This document shows positions 1 to 6,264 of a stretch of DNA of 7,210 nucleotides, piece by piece. Numbering within the stretch: the stretch's first letter is position 1; each line of letters opens with the position of its first letter. The DNA comes from Gammaproteobacteria bacterium (GTDB lineage Bacteria > Pseudomonadota > Gammaproteobacteria > Eutrophobiales > Eutrophobiaceae), in NCBI GenBank assembly GCA_018676275.1, contig JABHFC010000380.1:1-7210 (forward strand), in the 5' to 3' direction. Under the pieces are notes generated by a model. It was not told the origin of the DNA. It saw only the letters and a program-made list of their open reading frames with translations, and searched no databases. The translations under genes were made by a program, and so were the position numbers.

Positions 1-141
1 GCAAGAAGCCATTGCCGATGTGCGGGAATATGTGGCGGTGTATTACAACTCAAGACGTCTACATTCGACGCTGGGTTACAAGACACCAATGGATTATGAA
101 AATACGCTTAACAAAGTGTCCGAGATCGGTTGACCACTACA
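1..141 (+). mobile_element. Right end of an IS3-family insertion sequence
   Basis: The transposase tail runs to 133 and is followed at once by ACCACTACA. I place the outer IS boundary at about 141 because many IS3-family elements end in ...TTGACCACTACA, the complement of a left end starting TGTAGTGGTCAA. The right inverted repeat would then cover about 117-141. The left end and any target-site duplication are outside the window. Right of 141 the sequence reads as the interior of a host membrane-protein gene, which supports the boundary. Confidence 0.7.
2..133 (+). CDS. IS3-family transposase OrfB, C-terminal end (partial)
   Basis: The open frame enters from outside the window and ends with TGA at 131-133, giving 43 residues. 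It contains YNSRRLHSTLGYKTP, the conserved tail of the integrase catalytic core (rve/rve_3) of IS3-family OrfB transposases; related proteins show YN-R-HS-LGY-SP at the same place. The catalytic DDE residues lie upstream and are not visible, so activity cannot be judged. The enzyme of this family cuts and joins IS ends and is normally made by a -1 frameshift from OrfA into OrfB. The stop codon lies inside the presumed terminal inverted repeat, as is common in this family. Family assignment is secure; the exact IS name is not. Confidence 0.9.
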   Translation, partial: QEAIADVREYVAVYYNSRRLHSTLGYKTPMDYENTLNKVSEIG

Positions 142-446
142 ATCACATCACTGTGAAGTTCACCCAGCCGATTTGCGGCACTCCTGAAGCCGATAGACTT
201 TGTAATCCCCATTAAACTCAATATCGTACCCAGTACCGGAAAAATGGAAACAGAAATCCCGGCATACTTGATGCTATCGGTGTACCAGAAGATAACCAGG
301 CCCAGCATAATGCTACAAAAAATAATGATTAGAAATGTAACTAAAGTATCGCGGCTAGTCAGACGTCCAATTTCTTTAGTGATTACAGCACGCTCTTTTT
401 CAAGAGTGTCCGGTGAAGGAGGGGCTTGTTCAATATTAAAATTCAT
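108..446 (-). CDS. Small two-helix membrane protein, 3' end disrupted by the IS
   Basis: I do not recognise this 112-residue protein. It has a charged N-terminal stretch of about 33 residues (MNFNIEQAPPSPDTLEKERA...), then two hydrophobic segments at about residues 34-55 and 61-84, typical of a small inner-membrane protein with both ends on the same side. From about residue 102 onward (VIVVVNRSRTLC) the codons come from the IS terminus, so the native C-terminus is lost and the present stop is borrowed from IS DNA. The start ATG is at 446, with only a weak purine stretch (AAAGA) upstream. The gene is divergent from the lipoprotein gene at 705. It is probably a pseudogene or a truncated product. 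Confidence 0.6.
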   Translation of the reverse strand: MNFNIEQAPPSPDTLEKERAVITKEIGRLTSRDTLVTFLIIIFCSIMLGLVIFWYTDSIKYAGISVSIFPVLGTILSLMGITKSIGFRSAANRLGELHSDVIVVVNRSRTLC

Positions 447-591
447 ATGTCTTTAATATTTTCCAGTGCTCTGCTTGGGGGAGAGAAAGAATAAACTGTC
501 TTTGCTCCCAAGTCGACGTAAATAGGGAAGAAACAGACCATAATGCGACCATATTAAAACATATATGTAGCTCAAAGTAATTATAATTATC

Positions 592-607
592 AGTGACTTA
601 GGTCACA
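592..607. promoter_or_regulatory. CRP/Vfr-like operator
   Basis: AGTGA-CTTAGG-TCACA matches the CRP half-site consensus TGTGA-N6-TCACA at nine of ten positions and is A-rich on the right flank. It lies in the 258-bp divergent region between the truncated membrane-protein gene and the lipoprotein gene. Its centre (599.5) is about 62 bp upstream of the start site predicted from the -10 box at 650-655, which is the spacing of class I CRP-activated promoters. Binding is inferred from the motif alone. Confidence 0.5.
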
Positions 608-649
608 AAACTCATCTTTAGCCATTTTTATCAGGTTCGAACAAATCCT

Positions 650-655
650 TAATAT
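650..655 (+). promoter_or_regulatory. Candidate -10 box for the lipoprotein gene
   Basis: TAATAT matches the sigma-70 -10 consensus at five of six positions. The hexamer 17 bp upstream (TTTATC, 627-632) is a poor -35 box, which would fit a promoter that depends on an activator bound at 592-607. The predicted start is near 662, giving a leader of about 43 nt before the ATG at 705. A second candidate -10, TATTAT at 662-667, cannot be excluded. Confidence 0.35.
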
Positions 656-704
656 GAGTGATATTATGTTCTTTGGTGGGCGGTATTTATACAGGAACAA
701 TTGA

Positions 705-1319
705 ATGAAAAAACAGACTTACATACTCGTGATTGCCTGTCTTCTGGCAGCTTGTACTTCTACACCTCCGAAGCGACAACATGATTTATGTTCGGTTTTT
801 GAGCAAAACCCGGACTGGTACGAGTATGCCAGACAGGCACAGAATACATGGGGAATACCTAAACACATTCTTATGGCCTTTGTCAGGCATGAATCAAGCT
901 ATAAGGAAAACGCCAAAACCCCCTATGAATGGTTTCTCTTTATCCCGCTTGGACGACAATCTTCAGCAAAAGGATATGCCCAGGCAAAGGATCCGGTTTG
1001 GAAAGAATATAAGAAGGAGCGAGGAGGTTTTTTCAAAAGTCGTGGAGATATGGAAGATGCTCTTGATTTCATAGGTTGGTATAACAGTAAAACTCATAAG
1101 CAATTAGGGATTTCCAAATGGAATGCCAGAGATCTTTATCTTGCCTATCATGAGGGAAGGGGTGGTTATAAGCGTGGTACTTACAAGAAGAAACCAGAAT
1201 TAGTCAAGTATGCAGACAAAGTTGCAAGGACAGCTAGTGAATATGGTGCTCAATTAAAAAAATGCGAAGAGCAATTCAAATGTAGTAAGTGGTATCAAAT
1301 CTGGCCTCTTTGCAGTTAA
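705..1319 (+). CDS. Outer-membrane lipoprotein with lytic transglycosylase (SLT-like) domain
   Basis: The 204-residue product starts with a lipoprotein signal peptide: MKK, a short hydrophobic core and the lipobox LAAC with Cys17 as the lipidation site. Thr at +2 predicts release to the outer membrane. Residues about 35-185 resemble the lysozyme-like fold of family 1 lytic transglycosylases, which cleave peptidoglycan glycan strands to 1,6-anhydro-muropeptides. E63 in the RHESSY motif is the likely catalytic acid, GYAQ (90-93) stands where GLMQ is usual, and AYHEG (147-151) replaces AYNAG. Four further Cys (29, 187, 193, 203) could form disulfides in the periplasm. The ATG is supported by AGGAA at 693-697. 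It stands alone on this strand and may be under CRP control. The altered motifs make the exact cleavage activity uncertain. Confidence 0.75.
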   Translation: MKKQTYILVIACLLAACTSTPPKRQHDLCSVFEQNPDWYEYARQAQNTWGIPKHILMAFVRHESSYKENAKTPYEWFLFIPLGRQSSAKGYAQAKDPVWKEYKKERGGFFKSRGDMEDALDFIGWYNSKTHKQLGISKWNARDLYLAYHEGRGGYKRGTYKKKPELVKYADKVARTASEYGAQLKKCEEQFKCSKWYQIWPLCS

Positions 1320-1321
1320 TC

Positions 1322-1394
1322 TTTGAAGACAACAGATTTCCCGAGATCTGATATCTTTGTTGCTTTTAAAACAACAACAAGCAACATCTTCAAA
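1322..1394. repeat. Nested inverted repeats between lipoprotein and sulfatase genes
   Basis: TTTGAAGA (1322-1329) pairs with TCTTCAAA (1387-1394). Inside this pair lie CAGAT/ATCTG (1333-1337 with 1346-1350) and GTTGCTT/AAGCAAC (1359-1365 with 1379-1385). Together they could fold into a branched RNA just after the lipoprotein stop codon. There is no run of T after the last stem, so it does not look like a simple intrinsic terminator. Function unknown. Confidence 0.4.
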
Positions 1395-1403
1395 CGTTGA
1401 TCG

Positions 1404-1443
1404 CAATACCTAAAACAAGTATGTTCATTAGCGATAGGTATTG
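1404..1443 (+). promoter_or_regulatory. Leader hairpin touching the sulfatase ribosome binding site
   Basis: CAATACCTA (1404-1412) is perfectly complementary to TAGGTATTG (1435-1443), with a 22-nt loop. The right arm ends on the first G of the Shine-Dalgarno GGGAG (1443-1447) of the sulfatase gene that starts at 1458. The fold could partly hide the ribosome binding site, or the repeat could be a DNA operator. An alternative short pairing, ATCGC (1400-1404) with GCGAT (1431-1435), overlaps it. Regulation is inferred only from position. Confidence 0.35.
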
Positions 1444-1457
1444 GGAGTTATCTGAAC

Positions 1458-2933
1458 ATGCAGTTTCAATCTAGAAGTTTAATAAAATTGTTTTTCATTT
1501 CGGTATGTCTACCGCTGTTTCTATTTCCGGGTTTCATCTTTGCAGACAGCACACCTGGTTTAGAATCAGTTTATGGCGATCTGCAAAAACCACCGGCAAA
1601 CGTAGTTTTAATACTTTTCGATTGGGCCAGACGTGATGCAATAGGCGTGTACTCGGAGAAGGATGTTTCAACTCCGAATATCGACAAACTGGCAAAAAGG
1701 GGAGTGCGCTTTGACAATGCCTATACTACGGCGGTTTTGTGTAGCCCCGCCCGCGCTTCACTGATTACCGGTACTTATCCTCATGCCCACGGAATTCGTA
1801 AGACAATGTATCCTGCAGGCATTAATGGTGGATTGCCGACCATGTACCAGGAAGCCATTGCCAATCCATTTAATGATCAGCGTTTTAGCCTGGCAATTAA
1901 CTTTCCGAAATATATTACCAACTCCGGATTCGCCACAGCACACATTGGCAAATGGCATCTTGGAACCGGCAACCCGGGTTTCTTTGATGTGTTCAAGTCC
2001 TATAACTCCCTGATGCCACACTGGGTGAATGAGCCAAACAAATCGGCTTACCGGGAAGACATACAAACTAATGAAGGCATCCGTTTTATTCAACAGAATG
2101 TCGATCGTCCTTTTTTCCTGTACCAGTCCTTTTACACTCCACATGCGCCGTTTCAACCACCGCAAAAATATGTGGACATGTATAAGAACAGGTCAATTGA
2201 CCATAAAAATTATTATGCAGCAGTTAGCAGCCTGGATAACAATGTTGGACGTATAGTCAAAATTCTTGAAGAAAATAAAATACTCGATAACACACTGATC
2301 ATTATATCCACTGATCATGGCGGTTCATTTCAATCGCGGCCCGGGTCATATCGCGGAATGGGAATAGCTTACGATGAATCGGCCAGAATACCGTTGATCA
2401 TGCATTGGCCTGATAGATTACCCAAGAATACTATTTGGAAGTCTGGTGTTAGTTTGGTTGATATTGCACCGACGATATTAGCCGCAACCGGAATAAATAC
2501 GAAAAGTAGAATTATGGAAATCGTTACCGGACGCGAGGGATCTCCTTTTCATGGTCGAGATCTGATTAGTGAAATCAAATCGGGTGTTGATGGGTGGCCG
2601 AATCCAGTGTTTATACAAAACTTGCCGGAGGCTGCCATAGAAAATTCCTGGTTTGATGAACGGGCAATGCGAAGTGAAAACTGGAAGTTGGTCTTACGTG
2701 ATTTTACAGCCGATCCAAGGGCACGCAAAAATGCTTTTTTTAATATCGTCAGCGATCCCGGTGAAAAGACAAATCTTTATTCCAGCAAAAAACATCGTAA
2801 GTCGCTTATACAGCAGTTAAAGCTTATGCTTGCAAGTGCAGAGAACCTGAAGGATACGCTAACGATTAAACTTGCAAAAAAAGAATTGGAAATACTCAGT
2901 AAGAACGAAGAGTATGAATACAAACTTTATTGA
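1458..2933 (+). CDS. Secreted arylsulfatase-type sulfatase
   Basis: The 491-residue protein hydrolyses sulfate esters if it acts as its family does. Residues 1-29 form a signal peptide with probable cleavage after FIFA-29, placing it in the periplasm or outside. The sulfatase signature CSPARASLITG is at 95-105; Cys95 would be converted to formylglycine by a maturation enzyme not encoded here. Other expected residues are D55, TPNIDKLAKRGVRFDNAYT (72-90), GKWHLG (164-169, with K165 and H167), H229 in YTPHAP, and STDHGG (284-289) with D286 and H287. The usual second Asp of the N-terminal metal pair is Trp56. Family sulfatases usually have 450-550 residues, so it looks complete. The start is supported by GGGAG at 1443-1447. 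Substrate (aryl, carbohydrate or choline sulfate) cannot be told. Confidence 0.88.
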   Translation: MQFQSRSLIKLFFISVCLPLFLFPGFIFADSTPGLESVYGDLQKPPANVVLILFDWARRDAIGVYSEKDVSTPNIDKLAKRGVRFDNAYTTAVLCSPARASLITGTYPHAHGIRKTMYPAGINGGLPTMYQEAIANPFNDQRFSLAINFPKYITNSGFATAHIGKWHLGTGNPGFFDVFKSYNSLMPHWVNEPNKSAYREDIQTNEGIRFIQQNVDRPFFLYQSFYTPHAPFQPPQKYVDMYKNRSIDHKNYYAAVSSLDNNVGRIVKILEENKILDNTLIIISTDHGGSFQSRPGSYRGMGIAYDESARIPLIMHWPDRLPKNTIWKSGVSLVDIAPTILAATGINTKSRIMEIVTGREGSPFHGRDLISEIKSGVDGWPNPVFIQNLPEAAIENSWFDERAMRSENWKLVLRDFTADPRARKNAFFNIVSDPGEKTNLYSSKKHRKSLIQQLKLMLASAENLKDTLTIKLAKKELEILSKNEEYEYKLY

Positions 2934-2960
2934 GAGAACGACAGTATTTTAAAACCCTGA

Positions 2961-2990
2961 ACACAAAATTGTAAGTGTGTGATTATTTTT
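2961..2990 (+). terminator. Weak candidate terminator after the sulfatase
   Basis: ACACA (2961-2965) and TGTGT (2976-2980) can form a 5-bp stem with a 10-nt loop, followed by a T-rich tract (ATTATTTTT) up to 2990. It sits in the 60-bp gap between two convergent genes, where a terminator is expected. The stem is short and A/T-rich, so support is modest. Confidence 0.25.
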
Positions 2991-2993
2991 CAG

Positions 2994-3395
2994 CTAAGCG
3001 GCAGAAGCTACCGCTTTCGGAACTGGCTTTCTAATAGGTATTAATTCTGATTGCTTAGTACAAACTGCATTCAAATCCATTTCCTGACATTCATCAGGAC
3101 TTCCATGTAAAGAAATTTTATTATTAACATACTCACCTTTTAAGGTAACTGTGTACTTATCCGGCATGATTGTTTTGAAAACCTGGTTATATTTTTTCAC
3201 CAACATTCGTGTTTCAAAAAACCCATCCTTTAAATTGTAATAACCGGAATATGTATAATTACTATCACCACCTGTGAGACGACCACTTTCAAGTATCACA
3301 ACGCCGAAGAATTCCATGTTATTTCCGGAAAAAACAACTGACCACACACCTTCGCAATTACTATTTTTCATATCTTTAAAGGGATCCAGACCCAT
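2994..3395 (-). CDS. GrlR-like small regulatory protein
   Basis: The 133-residue product (125 if started at Met9) resembles the GrlR family, small beta-barrel proteins of which the founding member binds and blocks the activator GrlA of the enteropathogenic type III secretion locus. The match is in the pattern GVWSVVFSGN (16-25), a G-V-x-I-x-x-G-x-L-TGGDS stretch (31-45) and YTYSGYY (47-53), which parallels the ...NG-I-TGGD---Y-G core of GrlR. The C-terminus is a Lys/Pro/Ala tail (IRKPVPKAVASAA). No signal peptide or membrane helix is seen, so it is cytoplasmic. It converges with the sulfatase and diverges from the cyclase operon. The start is uncertain: ATG at 3395 or ATG at 3371, the latter fitting family length better. 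No partner activator is visible. Confidence 0.6.
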   Translation of the reverse strand: MGLDPFKDMKNSNCEGVWSVVFSGNNMEFFGVVILESGRLTGGDSNYTYSGYYNLKDGFFETRMLVKKYNQVFKTIMPDKYTVTLKGEYVNNKISLHGSPDECQEMDLNAVCTKQSELIPIRKPVPKAVASAA

Positions 3396-3418
3396 ATACC
3401 AAAATTGTTATCACTCCT

Positions 3419-3424
3419 ATTATA
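3419..3424 (-). promoter_or_regulatory. Consensus -10 box for the GrlR-like gene
   Basis: On the minus strand the sequence is a perfect TATAAT. The best -35-like hexamer, TTTACA (3445-3450), is 20 bp away, longer than the ideal 17. The start site would fall near 3412, so the AGGAG at 3414-3418 would lie upstream of or at the transcript end and could not serve as a ribosome site. That would leave a short leader before either possible start codon. Confidence 0.4.
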
Positions 3425-3648
3425 CTGTCCAGGGCTTTCCGCGCTGTAAATCAGCCCAATTATGGCTACGGGTTCACAATAATAAGCAGTAGAGCAAAGT
3501 GGCGGGAAGATCGATTTCTTTAAGTCTTTGTATTGTATGGTGGCTATAGGCGCACAATCATCAGATTTTGAATGTCCGCTATCGCTACCCAACACGGTCG
3601 TTTGTTAGACTAGCGAATACTTATCTCAAATACAGTGGAGTATAAAAT

Positions 3649-4590
3649 GTGAAAACTGCAATCACCTTATCAACTTCGGCAAGAATTGTAGTTATGCTCC
3701 TCGGTATTAGTTTCGCATTTATCGCGCAGGCTGATGAATGGTACCCGTCACGGTACGGGGTAAAGGATGTAATTGGAGCAGCAAATAATCTAAATGCAGA
3801 TAAAGTTCGTAGTGCAGCAAGCCTGGTGGAGGCGGGCAAAGTATATTCTCTCGCTGTCAGTTTAAATTCAAATTGGCCAGCTACAAGGGGTCGTACTTTT
3901 CACTTGAGTGTGAACTCAGTAACGAGTCCCCTGGGTCCAAATAAATTAACAGGGCATGATGATCTTTTGATTTCACATTTGGCATTGGGCACATCAGTAG
4001 ATGGCCTGGGGCACGTTGGGATCAACTATCGCTATTACAATGGTTTGACAGAGGAGGAAGTGTATTCAGCTACCGGACTGAAGAAACTTGGTTTAGATAA
4101 AGTACCTCCAATAGTCACCAGAGGTGTATTGTTGGATATGGCTAGTAATGCAGGCGTAGAAAGCCTGGAAGCCGGGACTCAATTCAATTCCAGGGAAATT
4201 AAAACTGCTGCAGCTCGTCAAGGAATAGAAATTGGCAAAGGTGATGTGGTGATTTTTCATACCGGTTGGATGGCAATGCTAGAGATTGATCCAAAACGCT
4301 ATATGTCGGAGCAACCGGGACTGGGAAAGGATGGGGCACAATATTTGGCAAACCTCGGAGTTGTACTAGTCGGCGCTGATACCAGGACACTTGAAGTACA
4401 ACCCTACGCAGATGGAGAGATTGCTCCTGTACATCAAATTCTTCTTGCCAGGAACGGAGTTTATATTCTAGAGCACGTGAGAACGATGAATCTGGCAGCA
4501 GATAAAACTTACGAATTTCTATTCGTTATGGCAGCAGCAAAAATAGAAGGAGCCGTGCAGGGAATGGTTCATCCTGTTGCAATTAAATAG
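3649..4590 (+). CDS. Exported cyclase-family protein (kynurenine-formamidase-like)
   Basis: The 313-residue protein belongs to the cyclase family (PF04199), which includes kynurenine formamidase KynB, metal-dependent hydrolases of amide or cyclic substrates. Residues 1-28 are a Sec signal peptide with cleavage after AQA-28. The family motif HxGTHxDxxxH appears as ALGTSVDGLGH (112-122): D118 and H122 remain, but the two metal-binding His are Ala112 and Ser116, with a nearby His at 110. Other family features are VIFHTGW (201-207), GADTRTLE (242-249), H262 in PVHQILL and YILEHV (272-277). The GTG start at 3649 follows GGAG at 3637-3640 with good spacing. It is first gene of a likely operon with the PLP enzyme 23 bp downstream and divergent from the GrlR-like gene. 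Family is firm; substrate and catalytic competence are open. Confidence 0.82.
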   Translation: MKTAITLSTSARIVVMLLGISFAFIAQADEWYPSRYGVKDVIGAANNLNADKVRSAASLVEAGKVYSLAVSLNSNWPATRGRTFHLSVNSVTSPLGPNKLTGHDDLLISHLALGTSVDGLGHVGINYRYYNGLTEEEVYSATGLKKLGLDKVPPIVTRGVLLDMASNAGVESLEAGTQFNSREIKTAAARQGIEIGKGDVVIFHTGWMAMLEIDPKRYMSEQPGLGKDGAQYLANLGVVLVGADTRTLEVQPYADGEIAPVHQILLARNGVYILEHVRTMNLAADKTYEFLFVMAAAKIEGAVQGMVHPVAIK

Positions 4591-4613
4591 TTCACAATAA
4601 TAGTATTGAAAGA

Positions 4614-6035
4614 ATGCAATCCTCAAAAACAAGCACATCAAATCACAAGACATTTTTGTCACGCAGGGCTTTTCTAAAAACCGCAGGCTTGTCCAGCACA
4701 GCAATAGCTGGCGGGCTGGCAACGAAGGGTGCCTTTGCCGGTAATGCTCTGGGATCAGCAGCCCCGGGAAAGCAGTGCGGTTTCTATCAGTTGCCGGGCG
4801 ATTTTGTTTATTTGAACAGTGGCACTGAGGGCTCTATGCCGGAATGCGTGCTAACTAATTTGCAAAATAATTTGCTCAAATGGGCCAGTAACCCCACCTG
4901 GTCTTATGAACTTGACCAGGAGCTTGGAAAAAGACAGGAATTAAACCGCACTCAAGTAGCGCGGTTTTTAGGTGTTGGCAAAGACAACATATGCCTCACC
5001 GACAACACCACTATGGGATTAAGTATGACCATCATGGGTTTGAACTTTCGCCCCAATGATAAAGTTATTACCACCAATCACGAGCATCCTGCAATGATAT
5101 CCCCTTTGCAAATCTTGCAGGCACGGCAGGGGCTTCGGCTTGAAACGCAATCATTTCCATCACCGGCATTACTTGGCCGAATGAGTATGCAAGAACTTCT
5201 TGATACTTTATTTCCGAATACGCCGGCTCTTCGGGGAGCAAAGGCACTGTGCGTTTCACATGTCTATCCTACAAGCGGTGTACGTCTTCCCCTTCAAGCG
5301 CTGCGAGAGAAAGCCGAAGAGCTGAACATTTCCTATTTGATCGTTGATGGTGCACAAGCAATGGGAATGATTGATTTGTCCAGCCGTAGGGACAGTATCG
5401 AGAATTGCGATTTTTATTCTTGCCCGGGTCATAAATGGCTGAACGGCCCACCGAGCACGGGACTACTCTACATTCGAAATGCTGATATTCGTCCACCAGA
5501 ATTTTACCCGGTATTTTCGCAAAGGATGGGTAAATATTCCGACTGTGATGATGATCACTCCTGCTTCCCCATCGCGAAAGCACTGCAGGTACGTGGCTGT
5601 AGTAACACCCCTGGTTTTGCAGCAATGGTCAGAGCAATGGAGTTTGTTGAAGCTGAGGGCGGTGCAGCCCATATCGAGAAACACATTCTCAGTTTGTCCC
5701 GCGAAGTGAAAAACTTTGTTTTAGCTCGCGCGCCATCCTGTATTATCTCGCCGCACGTAGACACAGTTCTCTTGTCCGGCCTCACTACGTTCTTTCCTTT
5801 TAGGTGGGACAGACCAGAGACTCCTTTGACAGACAAGAAGACTGCCGACCGGGTGGTTAAAGAATTATTAGCAAGGAAAATTCAGATTAGATCGATCGGT
5901 ATTCCTAATGCAGATCTATTAAAGCACTCATCAGAAAAGGTATACGCTTTGCGGGTTTCGACTGGCTATTTTAATTCAGTCGAACAGGTTGGGATTCTAA
6001 AGAACGCACTACAAGAAGTACTGAAGGGTATCTAG
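4614..6035 (+). CDS. Tat-exported class V PLP enzyme (isopenicillin-N-epimerase-like)
   Basis: The 473-residue protein has a twin-arginine signal, SRRAFLK (16-22) followed by a mild hydrophobic region and a probable cut after AFA-42, so it is exported folded with its cofactor. The rest is a class V aminotransferase fold (cysteine desulfurase, kynureninase, isopenicillin-N epimerase): LNSGTEGSMP (67-76), TDNTTMGLS (129-137), TNHEHPA (154-160), VDGAQ (244-248) with D245 contacting the pyridine nitrogen, and GHKWLNGPPSTG (272-283) with K274 as the Schiff-base lysine. LRVSTGYFNS (446-455) is the C-terminal Arg motif. PvdN of Pseudomonas is a known Tat-exported relative acting on periplasmic pyoverdine. 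No strong ribosome site is seen: GAAAGA directly abuts the ATG, so translation may be coupled to the cyclase gene. Reaction unknown. Confidence 0.85.
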   Translation: MQSSKTSTSNHKTFLSRRAFLKTAGLSSTAIAGGLATKGAFAGNALGSAAPGKQCGFYQLPGDFVYLNSGTEGSMPECVLTNLQNNLLKWASNPTWSYELDQELGKRQELNRTQVARFLGVGKDNICLTDNTTMGLSMTIMGLNFRPNDKVITTNHEHPAMISPLQILQARQGLRLETQSFPSPALLGRMSMQELLDTLFPNTPALRGAKALCVSHVYPTSGVRLPLQALREKAEELNISYLIVDGAQAMGMIDLSSRRDSIENCDFYSCPGHKWLNGPPSTGLLYIRNADIRPPEFYPVFSQRMGKYSDCDDDHSCFPIAKALQVRGCSNTPGFAAMVRAMEFVEAEGGAAHIEKHILSLSREVKNFVLARAPSCIISPHVDTVLLSGLTTFFPFRWDRPETPLTDKKTADRVVKELLARKIQIRSIGIPNADLLKHSSEKVYALRVSTGYFNSVEQVGILKNALQEVLKGI

Positions 6036-6143
6036 AGTGCTTAAGCCAGACCAAATAGACTGAATCAAGGGGAGCTTATCTAATGTAGTTCGATTCGCTA
6101 CTTTGCTATAGTTAGTTAACCCGTAATTGCAGAACTATTACTT

Positions 6144-6159
6144 AAGGCATTGCCTTTTT
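6144..6159 (+). terminator. Candidate intrinsic terminator after the cyclase/PLP operon
   Basis: AAGGC (6144-6148), loop ATT, GCCTT (6152-6156), then further T residues to 6159. The stem is short but G/C-containing and is followed by a T run. It lies 109 nt after the stop of the PLP-enzyme gene on the same strand. Confidence 0.45.
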
Positions 6160-6186
6160 ATCCTTACCCATTTCAATATGGTTTTA

Positions 6187-6203
6187 CCCAATATCAAATT
6201 GGG
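6187..6203. repeat. Small hairpin in the convergent intergenic region
   Basis: CCCAAT (6187-6192) pairs with ATTGGG (6198-6203) across a 5-nt loop. It lies between the operon terminator and the end of the leftward gene. No T run follows on either strand, so terminator activity is doubtful. Confidence 0.35.
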
Positions 6204-6264
6204 CACAATCAACATAATTTGAACGTTCGTTATCGACCCATTCCCGACATATATCAACAAGCCA

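Noticed and set aside
1758..2165. 135-codon frame antisense to the sulfatase gene
   Set aside because: It mirrors the sulfatase coding sequence and has no domain or signal of its own.
3414..3418. AGGAG on the minus strand as ribosome site for the GrlR-like gene
   Set aside because: It is 18 nt from the nearest start codon and directly follows the TATAAT box, so it is probably at or before the transcript start.
3368..3595. 75-codon leftward frame upstream of the GrlR-like gene
   Set aside because: It starts at GTG without a ribosome site, overlaps the GrlR-like gene in another frame, spans its likely promoter, and the peptide shows no recognisable pattern.
3587..3610. Integron attC-like pair ACCCAAC and GTTAGAC
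   Set aside because: The two core-like heptamers are only 10 bp apart, with no inner L sites or hairpin of attC length.
5269..5625. 118-codon frame antisense to the PLP enzyme gene
   Set aside because: It lies entirely inside a gene with clear family motifs on the other strand and encodes no recognisable protein.
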